Assembly: GCA_011634665.1 (NCBI GenBank)
Contig: WAEK01000019.1
Coordinates: 496,001-560,000, forward strand
Reading direction: 5' to 3'
DNA from: Mortierella sp. BCC40632
Taxonomy: Eukaryota; Mortierellomycota; Mortierellomycetes; Mortierellales; Mortierellaceae
DNA length: 64,000 nucleotides
Shown: one piece after another, positions 48,069 through 60,827 of the stretch
How the letters are laid out: each line of letters begins with the position of its first letter
Numbering within the stretch: position 1 is the first letter of the stretch
Notes under the pieces: model-generated
Database searches by the model: none
The model's input: only the letters and a program-made list of their open reading frames with translations
What the model was told of the DNA's origin: nothing
Translations under genes and position numbers: made by a program

Positions 48069-50217
48069 ATGAACGACAAACATTTGACTTTGTTCTGCCT
48101 TGTTGATGGAGAGACTACCTCAAACGCCTTCTCCGTCGAGATTGAACCCATCAAAGCTGTTGATGCCCTCAAGAAGCTCATCAAGACCGAGAAAGCCAAC
48201 CGTTTCCATGATGTTGACGCTGATGAGCTCACTCTCTGGCTCGTTACCATCCTTGACGAGGATGACAACGACAATGCTTGGAGCGGTACTGGACAGACAA
48301 CCAATGTCAGAAGATAACAAGACCCTTCGCCAGATAGTCGACAGCGACATCAAGAAGACTACTGGCCATAGCGTGGTGGCCATGGTTGGTCGATCAGGCT
48401 CTGGCAAAACTGCGACGATGATCGATCTGGCAAGGAAGCACTTTGTTGTATACTGCGTGTGTTCGAATCCACGCAGCACCAGTCAACCAGAGTTTCGGGA
48501 TCAAAACTTCTCTAACCTTGCAAAGGATGTCGAAAAGATGTGTTTAGCGCTTCCTTCACCAATGTCGCGGGATCAACGGATCGCTAACGACAGACACCTG
48601 AAAGATGTCGCAGGAGATCGTGTGGAGCTTGAGATCTTAGCGCGACTGTTATTTCTACAGCTTCATTTCAACAGCAATGGTCTACAAGATCTGGGGCTGG
48701 TGGTTGCTCTTGACGAAGCCCAGATCGCAGGAAGCCTCATTTTGCCAAGGGAATTTACTTCGCCAAGTGCGACAAATAAACCCGACGAAATCTTTGACAG
48801 CAAAGGGCTCCCGCCCTCTGTGCGACACTAGGCGGTGTGCGGGCAACAGTGGTGGTGCTTGGACCATCGCTCACTTTACAAGATGCAGAACACGTGTACT
48901 CGGCAGTCGGCAAGCGCACCAACTTCCACAGAATCCTGCAGTATCCTTCGTTTGACGATCAAGACGTGGATACCATAGTATCAGAGCTGGTTGATATCTC
49001 CGGCTGTACCCTTCCAGATGCCAAGCGTCGGATGCTCACAGGGGAGAGCACGATTGTCTGTCAGCGTTACCCGCGAGCTCTTCGAATATCATCACATCGA
49101 ACCTCGGAGCAAACAAGCCAAGCTGGACATGGCACTCGATTCAGCGATTGAACGAGCAAAGACTGAACTGCGCGATAAGGTGCGAAACCTTCTAGACACA
49201 GACAGGACCGGGGATATCGCACATCTACTCGGCCGCATGGTATTAGCATACAATCTCTAGGGCGGCAAGATCTAGTTTACAAGTGACAGTCAAGCTGATT
49301 TTATGGATAAGGCCCTGTGCAGTCTGCGAATGCGTAGTGATGAGGGTGCATTGGCTCATGGACGAGCCGCTTGTGGTCGAAGTGGTAGAGGAAGAACTGA
49401 AACGGTCGAACGCGGATCCCTTCTTTTCGGAGCATCTCTCCGTCAGCTTGACGGAATCATTGAGAATCTCGGTGTCAAGTCATCAGCCAAAGGGAATGCT
49501 CTGGAACCACTCGTCCGACAATCCCTGCGACGCTTCTGCAACTTTTGTCTTGAGGATCTTCCATTCCTCAAGGGCATTACATTACCCTCATGGTGCATTG
49601 GACTCTAGCTTCAGATCGACGAAATCAATACGGCGCGTGGATTTGATTATGAGGGCCACAACGCTGAGGCTGATCTCCAGTTTCTCATCGACCGTCCGTC
49701 GAACAAGATGCTAGTTGAGCAATCTGGTACCCGTCAGGATGGGGCATGGTTCTTTGACAAACATTTTGCTGGGTCCCTTGCTATCAAGTTCTATAGCAAC
49801 GCTATACCGCAAGCCGACCACAAAGAAAACGAATCGTCCAGCGATATTCGCTGCAGCTTCTTGGCAAAGGACGGAGCCAAGGAAACCCCATCCCTAAAAA
49901 AGATCAGAGACAGTTTTGTTGCTTCTGGTGCACCCAAGGAGATTAAAGGCATTCTTCGCATTCACCTCGAGTTCCCAAGGGTTCAGGGCCCAAAGCCAAC
50001 AATTTATGTCAAGAGGGACCCCTCTACAGGCACCGAGGATGTAATGGTTTATATCGACCTATCGAACATGGATGACTTCTTTTATGAAGGTATCGAGAAA
50101 AACAAGCGCGATATTCTCCGTTTGAAAAAGACTAATCGATTATTTGCTATCGAAAGACAAGTAGAGCATTGCGTGATTAGATTTGCAGGCAGAGCGGGGG
50201 AAAGTAACATTTTTTGA
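48069..50217 (+). pseudogene. Crinkler-type (CR) effector pseudogene, copy 1
   Basis: Three-part architecture of CR effectors. The ubiquitin-like header is at 48069 to about 48270 (LTLFCLVDGETTSNAF then DELTLWLV). The P-loop NTPase is at about 48310-49258 with GRSGSGKT and LVVALDEAQ as Walker B-like. A restriction-enzyme-fold-like nuclease region is at about 49340-50217 (GNALEPLV, RQDGAWFF, LAIKFYS). Lesions seen: header and NTPase lie in different frames, a one-base deletion near 48816, a one-base insertion near 49043, stops near 49258 and 49275, a frame change near 49350, a 2-base insertion near 49438 and a stop at 49606-49608. Family knowledge: such proteins are fungal and oomycete effectors thought to act in the nucleus. 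As it stands it is non-functional. Confidence 0.8.
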
Positions 50218-50809
50218 AATTTAGCCTTGATGTCCACTTGAGAAAAAAAAAAAAAAAAAAAAAGAAAACGAAAACGAAACCGCTGACAAGATAATAATCT
50301 TGAGTGTTCGGTTTGATGAGACTGACAGGCAAACAGAAGTAAAAACGTGTAACAAATGTTTTATACAATGTGTCATTCTTCTCGTCTCGACCTTTTGCTT
50401 CCACTTCAGGCGAGGAATTAACAGGCATCATTAAAAACAGGACAAGGAAAAAGACGGTGGGTCTAAACAAGCCGATTAGACACATACGCTGGACACATAT
50501 CAAGACCTTGACAATTGACGCATAGAAAACTATGTTTCGCAACTGAAAAGGCAAAAAGAAAGTATGAGTGAGAGCCTGATTAACATGCCCAAGTCGACAC
50601 AGTTTTCTCGCCTTGCTTGTTGCTTGGACAGATTGGGCTCAAATAAAATCAACCAATGACACGTAGGAGAAAAGATTCTGAAAGAGAGTAATAACTGGCT
50701 TGTGGCAGCCAAGCGTTCATAGCGACGTTGCTTTTTGATCCTTCGATGTTGGCTCTTCCTATCATACTGAAGCAGAATTCAGTAAGCGTTGGATTGTTCA
50801 CCCACTAAT

Positions 50810-50864
<55 letters not shown>

Positions 50865-51080
50865 ATGAAGAGTTGTTGCAATAGTAATTGAAGTTAGTAC
50901 GAGAGGAACACTTCATTCGGATAATTGGTGTTTGGGTCTGCCTGAGCAGGCAATGACCCGAAGCTATCATCCGCTGGATTATGGCTGAACGCCTCCAAGT
51001 CAGAATCCAAGCTAGAATGCGACGATTACCGCCATTTCCGATATCTAGTTGAGCACGGATATACTCCCGTGGGGGGTTCT
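48271..51080. repeat. Segmental duplication, copy 1
   Basis: A 2.8-kb block repeated in direct orientation at 54944-57750, beginning at acaatgcttggagcgg and ending in gtggggggtt. It covers the NTPase and nuclease parts of the pseudogene plus about 860 bp of 3' flank, but not the header. Differences are a few substitutions and one- or two-base indels. Confidence 0.9.
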
Positions 51081-51354
51081 GAGTCATACTACGTGGGGAG
51101 GTCTTGCAGTGCGGAAAGGCGCTGTGAGGTACCTGCTTTTAAAACAAAATATTGGAAGAGATAAATCCATTGCAGACGACTTTAATTGAACAGGGTATTG
51201 TAAGCAGTCGAGTAGCCTTGTTGCTACGAGCTGCTGAGATTAAGCCCAATGTTGCATAGATTTGTATGTTTCGACATACCGTTTTTTTTATTTACCTGCG
51301 GGTGGCATGCTTACTGGGAGTGATTGAATAAAAAGAGAGTGATAGAATTGGTCA
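50218..51354. other. 3' flank of the Crinkler-type pseudogene
   Basis: An A run at about 50239-50262, then AT-moderate sequence with no recognisable gene. Most of it is repeated at 56877-57750. Confidence 0.4.
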
Positions 51355-52175
51355 TAGCTGGATACAAATTGATGAGTCGAATGTTGAATGCAATTGAAGA
51401 GCCAAGAGTCGCATGTTCCTCACAGAGCTGAGTGCAACTCAAAGGGTGGAATGTAACTCAGAGCTGAGTACAATCCAGCTGAAGAAGATTCAAGTACAAC
51501 TCGTAAGGTTGACTATAATTCATCGAGTTGAATCCACTTTACAGAGTTGAGTGCAACCCAAAGGGTGGAATGTGTAACTCACAGTGGCGAATGTCAATTG
51601 AAGAGTTGATGGTATCTCAGAGGGTTGAGTGCAACTCACACAGTAGACTGTAATTCACAGAGTCGAATGCAATTGAAGAAGAGTTTAAGGCAACTCAAAG
51701 GGTTGAGCGTGTGATTCACCGAGCTGAATGCAAATCCAATGTTCGGCCGAATTCAACAAATTCTGTTTTTTTTTTTTTTTTTTTGGCTTGCTTTGGTTTC
51801 TATAGGAACGAGGTCCGTCAATGAAAACATGTCTTCATCTGTCCAGCTCATCTTGCTTGTGGTCTCTTGGAGGTACTTTAGCCACCCCTGCCGTTGGTGG
51901 GACTACAAGAAGAACAAAAGAGTTTTGTCTTCAGAATCACAAGGCCTGACACCATGTTTTTACACGGCTCTGACACGGATTTTTATTTACACAGCCCCGA
52001 CACGAATTTTTTTACACGGCTTGAATTGCAATAGGTTTGCTAAGTGTCTTTGTTGCAACTTATAGAGTGCAACTCAAAGGGTTTATTATAACTCAAAGTT
52101 AAGTGCAATTGAAGAAGAGTCGTGTGCACCTCAAAGGACTGAGTGTGATTCACTGAGCTGAATGCAACCCCAGTG
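51355..52175. repeat. Degenerate minisatellite (gtgcaactcaaagggt family)
   Basis: Scattered imperfect copies of gagttgaatgcaactcaaagggt and related words at about 51355-51750 and again at 52060-52175. Between them are a T run (51764-51784) and three near-copies of tttacacggctctgacacgga (about 51957-52022). No gene is evident. Confidence 0.7.
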
Positions 52176-52276
52176 TGCAGCAATAATAAAAGGCCCCTTG
52201 TTTTATTGCTGGAGTTGATTCTTGACTATTCATGTCGACAATCTTATGGCTCCAGGATAGTTCCATCCGGTGGAAA

Positions 52277-52290
52277 GGGTATAAAAAGCA
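52277..52290 (+). promoter_or_regulatory. Possible TATA box
   Basis: gggtataaaaagc on the plus strand, with a pyrimidine-rich stretch about 30 bp downstream. No convincing coding region follows on this strand (a 13-codon frame only), so this is weak. Confidence 0.25.
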
Positions 52291-52425
52291 ATGGCGAAGT
52301 GTACCTTTGTCGTCATTTCATTTTCTCGTAATGTTCAAGATGAAAGGATCCTTGCGAGTTTGGGATGATTGAGTGGGAGCGATAAAAAAAAGTAGTAGCC
52401 AGTCAGAATAAAAATCCATTGTTAG

Positions 52426-54099
52426 TCAAGCTTCAAGATTCTGAAGAGTGGCCGCAAGCACGGTGCTATTTGCTCCAGAGATATAGGATGAGAGAATGTT
52501 AGCCAGGGTTTCCAAATATCCATTCAGCCTCCGATTGCCAAGGATAGGAATCGAGGATACATCATCCTTGAAAAGGCTTAAGATCGTGTCAACCACTTGT
52601 GGGATGCTTTTTGTCTCATTTGAACAACTCTGTCGGCATTCCCGCACTGTATCAACTTCAAGTACAGCATCATTCCCATTTTGCAACACTGCCATGCCAA
52701 TCTTGAAAAAGAGTCTTGAGGCGTGATGGCCGTCCCCTGATTGGCTGTGATTGCAGAAAGTGAAGATCGTGCACGGCTGGAGTGAGTGCGCCTTGGTAAG
52801 AGGACCTGTGGCTCGACAAAGGAAAAACGTCGACGAGTCGTAGAACTTCGTTTTTAGTTGTCGGAGCTGACAGTGAAGATGACTGTTTGTGATGCGGTAA
52901 GCCTTTTGATCTCGACAGAGAGCCACACCCATGTCGAGCGATTCCTTGTCCAGAAAAATCCTTGTGGCTGTCGATTCAGCCTCGTTCGTCAACTGAAAGT
53001 TCCCTGTGGCTGCACCCACTGAGCCTTGATCGCGCACATCGAGACGGATGGAGGAAGTGACCAAGGCATCAAAAGATTGCGTTCCAATAGTCAATCTTTC
53101 ACCCTCAGTGGCAGAGAACATGGTTGACGGCCACACATCCTTGTAGTAGGCTGCGCTTGGTCTCGGATGAGATGTCCGAATGGCCACACCTTTCTTGAGA
53201 CCAAAAGGCTCACAATGAGCATCAACCATCGACGTTCGACCATAGACCTCGACAGTATTTGCGAGGACAGCATGGCCATTCGTGGAGTTAACCAGGAGGC
53301 AGCCGGCCAACATCTGGGCACACCCATAGCGGTACTGGGGTTGGAAATTCCAATCTTCGTTTAGCAAACAACAGATTGATTCTGACAGCTCAACAAAGGT
53401 GCGAGTGCGCAAAACACTGCAGAATGGGGAGAACGCAAAGATGGACTCCAGGCAAGGAATAGTGATTGGCGAGCATTTCTGACACACAGAGTCAGCCATC
53501 AGCTTCCGTTTGTTGGTGTTCGGAACGGTGACCGGAGACTGTAACGCACCAATACAGAGCCTCTTGATGCCATTAGGATGAGCTAACGCATTTTGTTCCA
53601 CGCCCAAGCTGTCCTTCACAGTAAAAGGTGCTAATCCGAGAAAATGGACAACTCCCAAAGTCGCAATCTTGTCCAGTTCAGAGGCGTCCTGTCTCTGGCA
53701 GGCAAAAAGCACAGCCTCGTCATGACTGCGTGGCACGGGCATTGGCTCATTCGAGGGTATGGGGAGCATAAGAGTGGCTGGAGATGTTTCAGGGATGGTC
53801 ACTGCTTGTCGTGGAGGGTCAAAACTCGGTTCTTCCTCCTTCTCCTTGCAACCCTGTCGTGTCAAGTGCGATCGGATGCCTGACTTTGAGCTAAACGGCT
53901 TCTGGCATTGAGGGCAACGGAAGTCACCGTCGGTCCGTATTAACGAAACTTTCTGGCCGTCATGTTGCGTCACCACGCATTTCAATGAGTGGTTTTCAAG
54001 ATAATGAGTCTTGTGATGCTGTTCTGTCTCGAATTCGATTGAACAAAGGTTACAACGCATGGCGGCATCAAATCGATCGTTGGTTCCTTTCTTTGACAT
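52426..54099 (-). CDS. C2H2 zinc-finger protein, 557 aa
   Basis: A single uninterrupted exon from ATG 54099 (MSKKGTNDRFDAAM). Finger 1 is CNLCSIEFETEQHHKTHYLENH-like (C-x2-C-x12-H-x5-H, residues about 16-37 from this start). Finger 2 is CPQCQKPF..GIRSHLTRQGC, a C2HC variant (about 60-82). The remaining 450 residues form a long domain I do not recognise, with many Cys and His (CQKCSPITIPC, HCQLRQL) but no transmembrane segment. It lies between the two copies of the 2.8-kb duplication. Function unknown; a nucleic-acid-binding or transposon-derived protein is plausible from the fingers. Confidence 0.75.
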   Translation of the reverse strand: MSKKGTNDRFDAAMRCNLCSIEFETEQHHKTHYLENHSLKCVVTQHDGQKVSLIRTDGDFRCPQCQKPFSSKSGIRSHLTRQGCKEKEEEPSFDPPRQAVTIPETSPATLMLPIPSNEPMPVPRSHDEAVLFACQRQDASELDKIATLGVVHFLGLAPFTVKDSLGVEQNALAHPNGIKRLCIGALQSPVTVPNTNKRKLMADSVCQKCSPITIPCLESIFAFSPFCSVLRTRTFVELSESICCLLNEDWNFQPQYRYGCAQMLAGCLLVNSTNGHAVLANTVEVYGRTSMVDAHCEPFGLKKGVAIRTSHPRPSAAYYKDVWPSTMFSATEGERLTIGTQSFDALVTSSIRLDVRDQGSVGAATGNFQLTNEAESTATRIFLDKESLDMGVALCRDQKAYRITNSHLHCQLRQLKTKFYDSSTFFLCRATGPLTKAHSLQPCTIFTFCNHSQSGDGHHASRLFFKIGMAVLQNGNDAVLEVDTVRECRQSCSNETKSIPQVVDTILSLFKDDVSSIPILGNRRLNGYLETLANILSSYISGANSTVLAATLQNLEA

Positions 54100-54159
54100 T
54101 CCAATCACTATAATGCATTTTAAACAAGGAGATGCTCAGTCAGTAAGATAATCAGCTGA

Positions 54160-54939
54160 TTGTCAGGACATTTTCACCTTGTCAAACAAACGTGGATGCA
54201 GATCCTACGTGTTGAGAGTAGGACGTCTTTGGGTCAGGCAGCCAGATGTGCAGATGTGCAGCCAGATGTGCAGATGTGCAACCAGATATTGCAGATAAAT
54301 TGCAACCAGATATTGCAGATATTGCAGCCAGAATGTGCAGAATATTGCAACCAGATGTTGCAGATATTGCAACCAGATGTGCAGATATTGCAACCAGATG
54401 TGCAGATATTGCAACCAGATATTGCAGATATTGCAACCAGATATTGCAGATATTGCAGCCAGATATGTGCAGATAAAACCAGATGTGCAGAACCAGATGT
54501 GCAACCAGATATTGCAGAATGTGCAACCAGATATTGCAACCAGATATTGCAGATGTGCAGATGTGCAGATGTGCAGATGTGCAGATGTGCAGCCAGATGT
54601 GCAGCGCAGCGCACGGTCCCTGCCCGCGTCCCTGGCTATCTTTCGAATGAACCTTGTCCTGGTGCTTCGAAGGGTGGTGAGTACAGTGATATCGCTGCCT
54701 GTTCCTCTTTCACATCGCTAACCAATTCTTTTTTCTCGTTTCAAACCTTCGCGGCACTTACAAAGAGAGTCGTTCCCTTTGACAACATCGAGAATGAACT
54801 GACTCAAATCATCGAGGGTGCAAAACCACACCACTCCTGGTATACTGTTGATGCAGCGGATGTCAAGACCGCTCAAAAGGATAAACTGGGGCCCTTCTAC
54901 AAAAACTGCTGCCTTGTGGTGTCTCGGCGGATAGCATGA
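54160..54939 (+). CDS. Open frame spanning a minisatellite (uncertain gene)
   Basis: A 259-codon frame without an ATG at its start. It consists of minisatellite-encoded Cys/Gln/Asp-rich repeats (QPDVQ, QILQ) followed by VPFDNIENELTQIIEGAKPH and a stop just before the Crinkler-like copy. A GTGAGT donor near 54676 and an AG near 54763 suggest an intron, with an exon from about 54764 cut short by the duplication boundary at 54944. It may be the 5' part of another gene that the duplicated block joined. No family recognised. Confidence 0.35.
   Translation: MSGHFHLVKQTWMQILRVESRTSLGQAARCADVQPDVQMCNQILQINCNQILQILQPECAEYCNQMLQILQPDVQILQPDVQILQPDIADIATRYCRYCSQICADKTRCAEPDVQPDIAECATRYCNQILQMCRCADVQMCRCAARCAAQRTVPARVPGYLSNEPCPGASKGGEYSDIAACSSFTSLTNSFFSFQTFAALTKRVVPFDNIENELTQIIEGAKPHHSWYTVDAADVKTAQKDKLGPFYKNCCLVVSRRIA
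54237..54600. repeat. Minisatellite of CAGATGTG and CAGATATTGCAAC units
   Basis: Alternating units cagatgtg(cagc), ccagatgtgcagatattgca and ccagatattgcagatattgc. It begins with six-base-like repeats of cagatgtg and is open in several frames on both strands. Confidence 0.9.
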
Positions 54940-56876
54940 ATCTCACAATGCTTGGAGCGGTACTGGACAGACAACCAATGTCAGAAGATAACAAGACCCT
55001 TCGCCAGATAGTCGACAGCGACATCAAGAAGACTACTGGCCATAGCGTGGTGGCCATGGTTGGTCGATCAGGCTCTGGCAAAACTGCGACGATGATCGAT
55101 CTGGCAAGGAAGCACTTTGTTGTATACTGCGTGTGTTCGAATCCACGCAGCACCAGTCAACCAGAGTTTCGGGATCAAAACTTCTCTAACCTTGCAAAGG
55201 ATGTCGAAAAGATGTGTTTAGCGCTTCCTTCACCAATGTCGCGGGATCAACGGATCGCTAACGACAGACACCTGAAAGATGTCGCAGGAGATCGTGTGGA
55301 GCTTGAGATCTTAGCGCGACTGTTATTTCTACAGCTTCATTTCAACAGCAATGGTCTACAAGATCTGGGGCTGGTGGTTGCTCTTGACGAAGCCCAGATC
55401 GCAGGAAGCCTCATTTTGCCAAGGGAATTTACTTCGCCAAGTGCGACAAATAAACCCGACGAAATCTTTGACAGCAAAGGGCTCCCGCCTCTCTGTGCGA
55501 CACTAGGCGGTGTGCGGGCAACAGTGGTGGTGCTTGGACCATCGCTCACTTTACAAGATGCAGAACACGTGTACTCGGCAGTCGGCAAGCGCACCAACTT
55601 CCACAGAATCCTGCAGTATCCTTCGTTTGACGATCAAGACGTGGATACCATAGTATCAGAGCTGGTTGATATCTCCGGCTGTACCCTTCCAGATGCCAAG
55701 CGTCGGATGCTCACAGGGAGAGCACGATTGTCTGTCAGCGTTACCCGCGAGCTCTTCGAATATCATCACATCGAACCTCGGAGCAAACAAGCCAAGCTGG
55801 ACATGGCACTCGATTCAGCGATTGAACGAGCAAAGACTGAACTGCGCGATAAGGTGCGAAACCTTCTAGACACAGACAGGACCGGGGATATCGCACATCT
55901 ACTCGGCCGCATGGTATTAGCATACAATCTCTAGGGCGGCAAGATCTAGTTTACAAGTGACAGTCAAGCTGATTTTATGGATAAGGCCCTGTGCAGTCTG
56001 CGAATGCGTAGTGATGAGGGTGCATTGGCTCATGGACGAGCCGCTTGTGGTCGAAGTGGTAGAGGAAGAACTGAAACGGTCGAACGCGGATCCCTTCTTT
56101 TCGGAGCATCTCCGTCAGCTTGACGGAATCATTGAGAATCTCGGTGTCAAGTCATCAGCCAAAGGGAATGCTCTGGAACCACTCGTCCGACAATCCCTGC
56201 GACGCTTCTGCAACTTTTGTCTTGAGGATCTTCCATTCCTCAAGGGCATTACATTACCCTCATGGTGCATTGGACTCTAGCTTCAGATCGACGAAATCAA
56301 TACGGCGCGTGGATTTGATTATGAGGGCCACAACGCTGAGGCTGATCTCCAGTTTCTCATCGACCGTCCGTCGAACAAGATGCTAGTTGAGCAATCTGGT
56401 ACCCGTCAGGATGGGGCATGGTTCTTTGACAAACATTTTGCTGGGTCCCTTGCTATCAAGTTCTATAGCAACGCTATACCGCAAGCCGACCACAAAGAAA
56501 ACGAATCGTCCAGCGATATTCGCTGCAGCTTCTTGGCAAGGACGGAGCCAAGGAAACCCCATCCCTAAAAAAAGATCAGAGACAGTTTTGTTGCTTCTGG
56601 TGCACCCAAGGAGATTAAAGGCATTCTTCGCATTCACCTCGAGTTCCCAAGGGTTCAGGGCCCAAAGCCAACAATTTATGTCAAGAGGGACCCCTCTACA
56701 GGCACCGAGGATGTAATGGTTTATATCGACCTATCGAACATGGATGACTTCTTTTATGAAGGTATCGAGAAAAACAAGCGCGATATTCTCCGTTTGAAAA
56801 AGACTAATCGATTATTTGCTATCGAAAGACAAGTAGAGCATTGCGTGATTAGATTTGCAGGCAGAGCGGGAAAGTA
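54936..56876 (+). pseudogene. Crinkler-type effector pseudogene, copy 2 (header lost)
   Basis: The NTPase frame is uninterrupted here (54936-55934), with GRSGSGKT at about 55062 and LVVALDEAQ at about 55375, so copy 1's shifts near 48816 and 49043 are private. The ubiquitin-like header is absent: the duplicated block starts at 54944 behind an unrelated frame. Stops near 55932 and 55949, the frame change near 56020 and the stop at 56278-56280 are shared with copy 1. Private indels lie near 56540 and 56570. The nuclease-like part otherwise matches copy 1. Non-functional as it stands. Confidence 0.8.
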
Positions 56877-57487
56877 ACATTTTTGAAATTTAGCCTTGAT
56901 GTCCACTTGAGAAAAAAAAAAAAAAAGAAAAAAGAAAAACGAAAACGAAACCGCTGACAAGATAATAATCTTGAGTGTTCGGCTTGATGAGACTGACAGG
57001 CAAACAGAAGTGTAAAACGTGTAACAAATGTTTTATACAATGTGTCATTCTTCTCGTCTCGACCTTTTGCTTCCACTTCAGGCGAGGAATTAACAGGCAT
57101 CATTAAAAACAGGACAAGGAAAAAGACGGTGGGTCTAAACAAGCCGATTAGACACATACGCTGGACACATATCAAGACCTTGACAATTGACGCATAGAAA
57201 ACTATGTTTCGCAACTGAAAAGGCAAAAAGAAAGTATGAGTGAGAGCCTGATTAACATGCCCAAGTCGACACAGTTTTCTCGCCTTGCTTGTTGCTTGGA
57301 CAGATTGGGCTCAAATAAAATCAACCAATGACACGTAGGAGAAAAGATTCTGAAAGAGAGTAATAACTGGCTTGTGGCAGCCAAGCGTTCATAGCGACGT
57401 TGCTTTTTGATCCTTCGATGTTGGCTCTTCCTATCATACTGAAGCAGAATTCAGTAAGCGTTGGATTGTTCACCCACTAATAGGGAG

Positions 57488-57536
<49 letters not shown>

Positions 57537-57750
57537 ATGAAGAGTTGTTGCAATAGTAATTGAAGTTAGTACGAGAGGAACACTTCATTCGGATAATTGG
57601 TGTTTGGGTCTGCCTGAGCAGGCAATGACCCGAAGCTATCATCCATTGGATTATAGCTGAACGCCTCCAAGTCAGAATCCAAGCTAGAATGCGACGATTA
57701 CCGCCTTTTCTGATATCTAGTTGAACACGGATACACTCCCGTGGGGGGTT
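54944..57750. repeat. Segmental duplication, copy 2
   Basis: Direct repeat of 48271-51080, offset by about 6670 bp. The right breakpoint follows gtggggggtt at about 57750. Confidence 0.9.
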
Positions 57751-58127
57751 TTGACCGACGATGGAATAATGGTGACGGTTTCTTATGCCTTGCCGGTGTA
57801 TGCCACTGTGGAGCACCCTTGGCTGATCACCTCGAGCAACGCTGCCCTGGTGCGCAGAACGATACGGCATCTGCTGATGCCACCCTGCTGGATAGTCTAG
57901 CAGGCAAGCGACATTTGGAGGTGATGGAGAGGATGGGGAGGATTCCTTTCCGGCGACATTCAGTTTTTTCGACCTTTTAATCGCCTTGAAAAAGACGGCA
58001 ATCGTTGCGCGGGGCTTCGGCAACGTGAGCTGTTATGGTATTATGGAGGACTGCCACCGCTCCGCAATGGCCGTGGCTAGTTTAGTTTAGTTTTAGCCTA
58101 CATAACTATTTCCAGCAGAAACAGATT

Positions 58128-58163
<36 letters not shown>

Positions 58164-58609
58164 CTTTAGCTGATTTGGTTACTTAAGACGCGCATACGGC
58201 CATAATCTTTCTAGTCAAGTCTCTTAACTTGGTCAAAACTGGCTGTGAAATGTAAAAAATACGTTTGGAAATCTTCCGGTACTTTTGGGGGGCCTTTTCT
58301 CCCGGGCATATAAAAGGCACCCTTCATCACCCTTCAAATAAAGGACAATCTTGGTTCGTCTCTTACTTTTTGATCCGTTAGTGAATTGCTTACCATCTGG
58401 AGCAGGTTCACCCAGCAGCACCCCTTGGGCGTGCCTCTTTAGCTTGACATATTTCATTTGCCTTTAATATAGAATGGAGGGACGCGTCTTGGTTAGTAAT
58501 GTCCGCCAAGCCAAGAGGTGCGAGCCACTCCCCCTGTGATTATCGGCAACGTTGCAGCAGAAATACACCTTGTTGCTCAGCTCTTGCCGCTGGGTTGCTA
58601 ATTATACTG
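57751..58609. other. Region without a clear gene
   Basis: Contains an A run (58131-58159) and a TATA-like catataaaagg at 58309-58319. An open frame at 57741-57980 (+) crosses the duplication breakpoint and I do not recognise it. Confidence 0.4.
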
Positions 58610-58870
58610 CTGAGAAATCTCAACCTATGGAGTGTTAGATGCAACAGTACATGGCAGATATGTTGAGGTTCAAGACGGTGCTTAATCGAGGCAGAGAGTC
58701 TTACTAGACCATATTGTGGAGAGAAAGCCATGATGCTAAGAATACCTCCGATACCATCGGATCTAAACTTCTCAGTAACGATGAATCGGCAGCAGTTTCT
58801 AGCTTTTCTATGCTACACAATGACTATCAGTAAAGCCCAAGGACAACTGACTGCTAAAGTGTTCGCATTG
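58610..58870 (+). pseudogene. Helitron-type PIF1-like helicase C-terminal remnant
   Basis: The frame reads NLNLWSVRCNSTWQIC, a stop, then SRRCLIEAESLTRP...LRIPPIPSD..NRQQFLAFLCYTMTISKAQGQ. This matches the order of helicase motifs V-VI in Helitron Rep/helicase proteins (NGTR, IPRIPL.PSD, RRQFP, MTINK.QGQT). An internal stop near 58657 and degraded residues show it is dead. No Helitron CTRR terminus could be placed. Confidence 0.65.
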
Positions 58871-59044
58871 ATAAATCGGTTATTAGAAAAAATGGATATC
58901 GTGTCAACAATCGATGTAATGTACCACGTTCCTGGAAGTCTTAAAGAAAGTGGCTGGAAAAAAAAAAGAGGCAATAAAAGATTGCATGTTTTCATGGCAG
59001 TTATCATAAGTGAACAGGAGGAGGCGGGGGAGCCCCTTTGCTAG

Positions 59045-60827
<1,783 letters not shown>

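Noticed and set aside
50177..50554. Minus-strand hydrophobic frame after the Crinkler-type copy 1
   Set aside because: It depends on an A/T run, has no domain, and is not preserved in frame in the duplicated copy.
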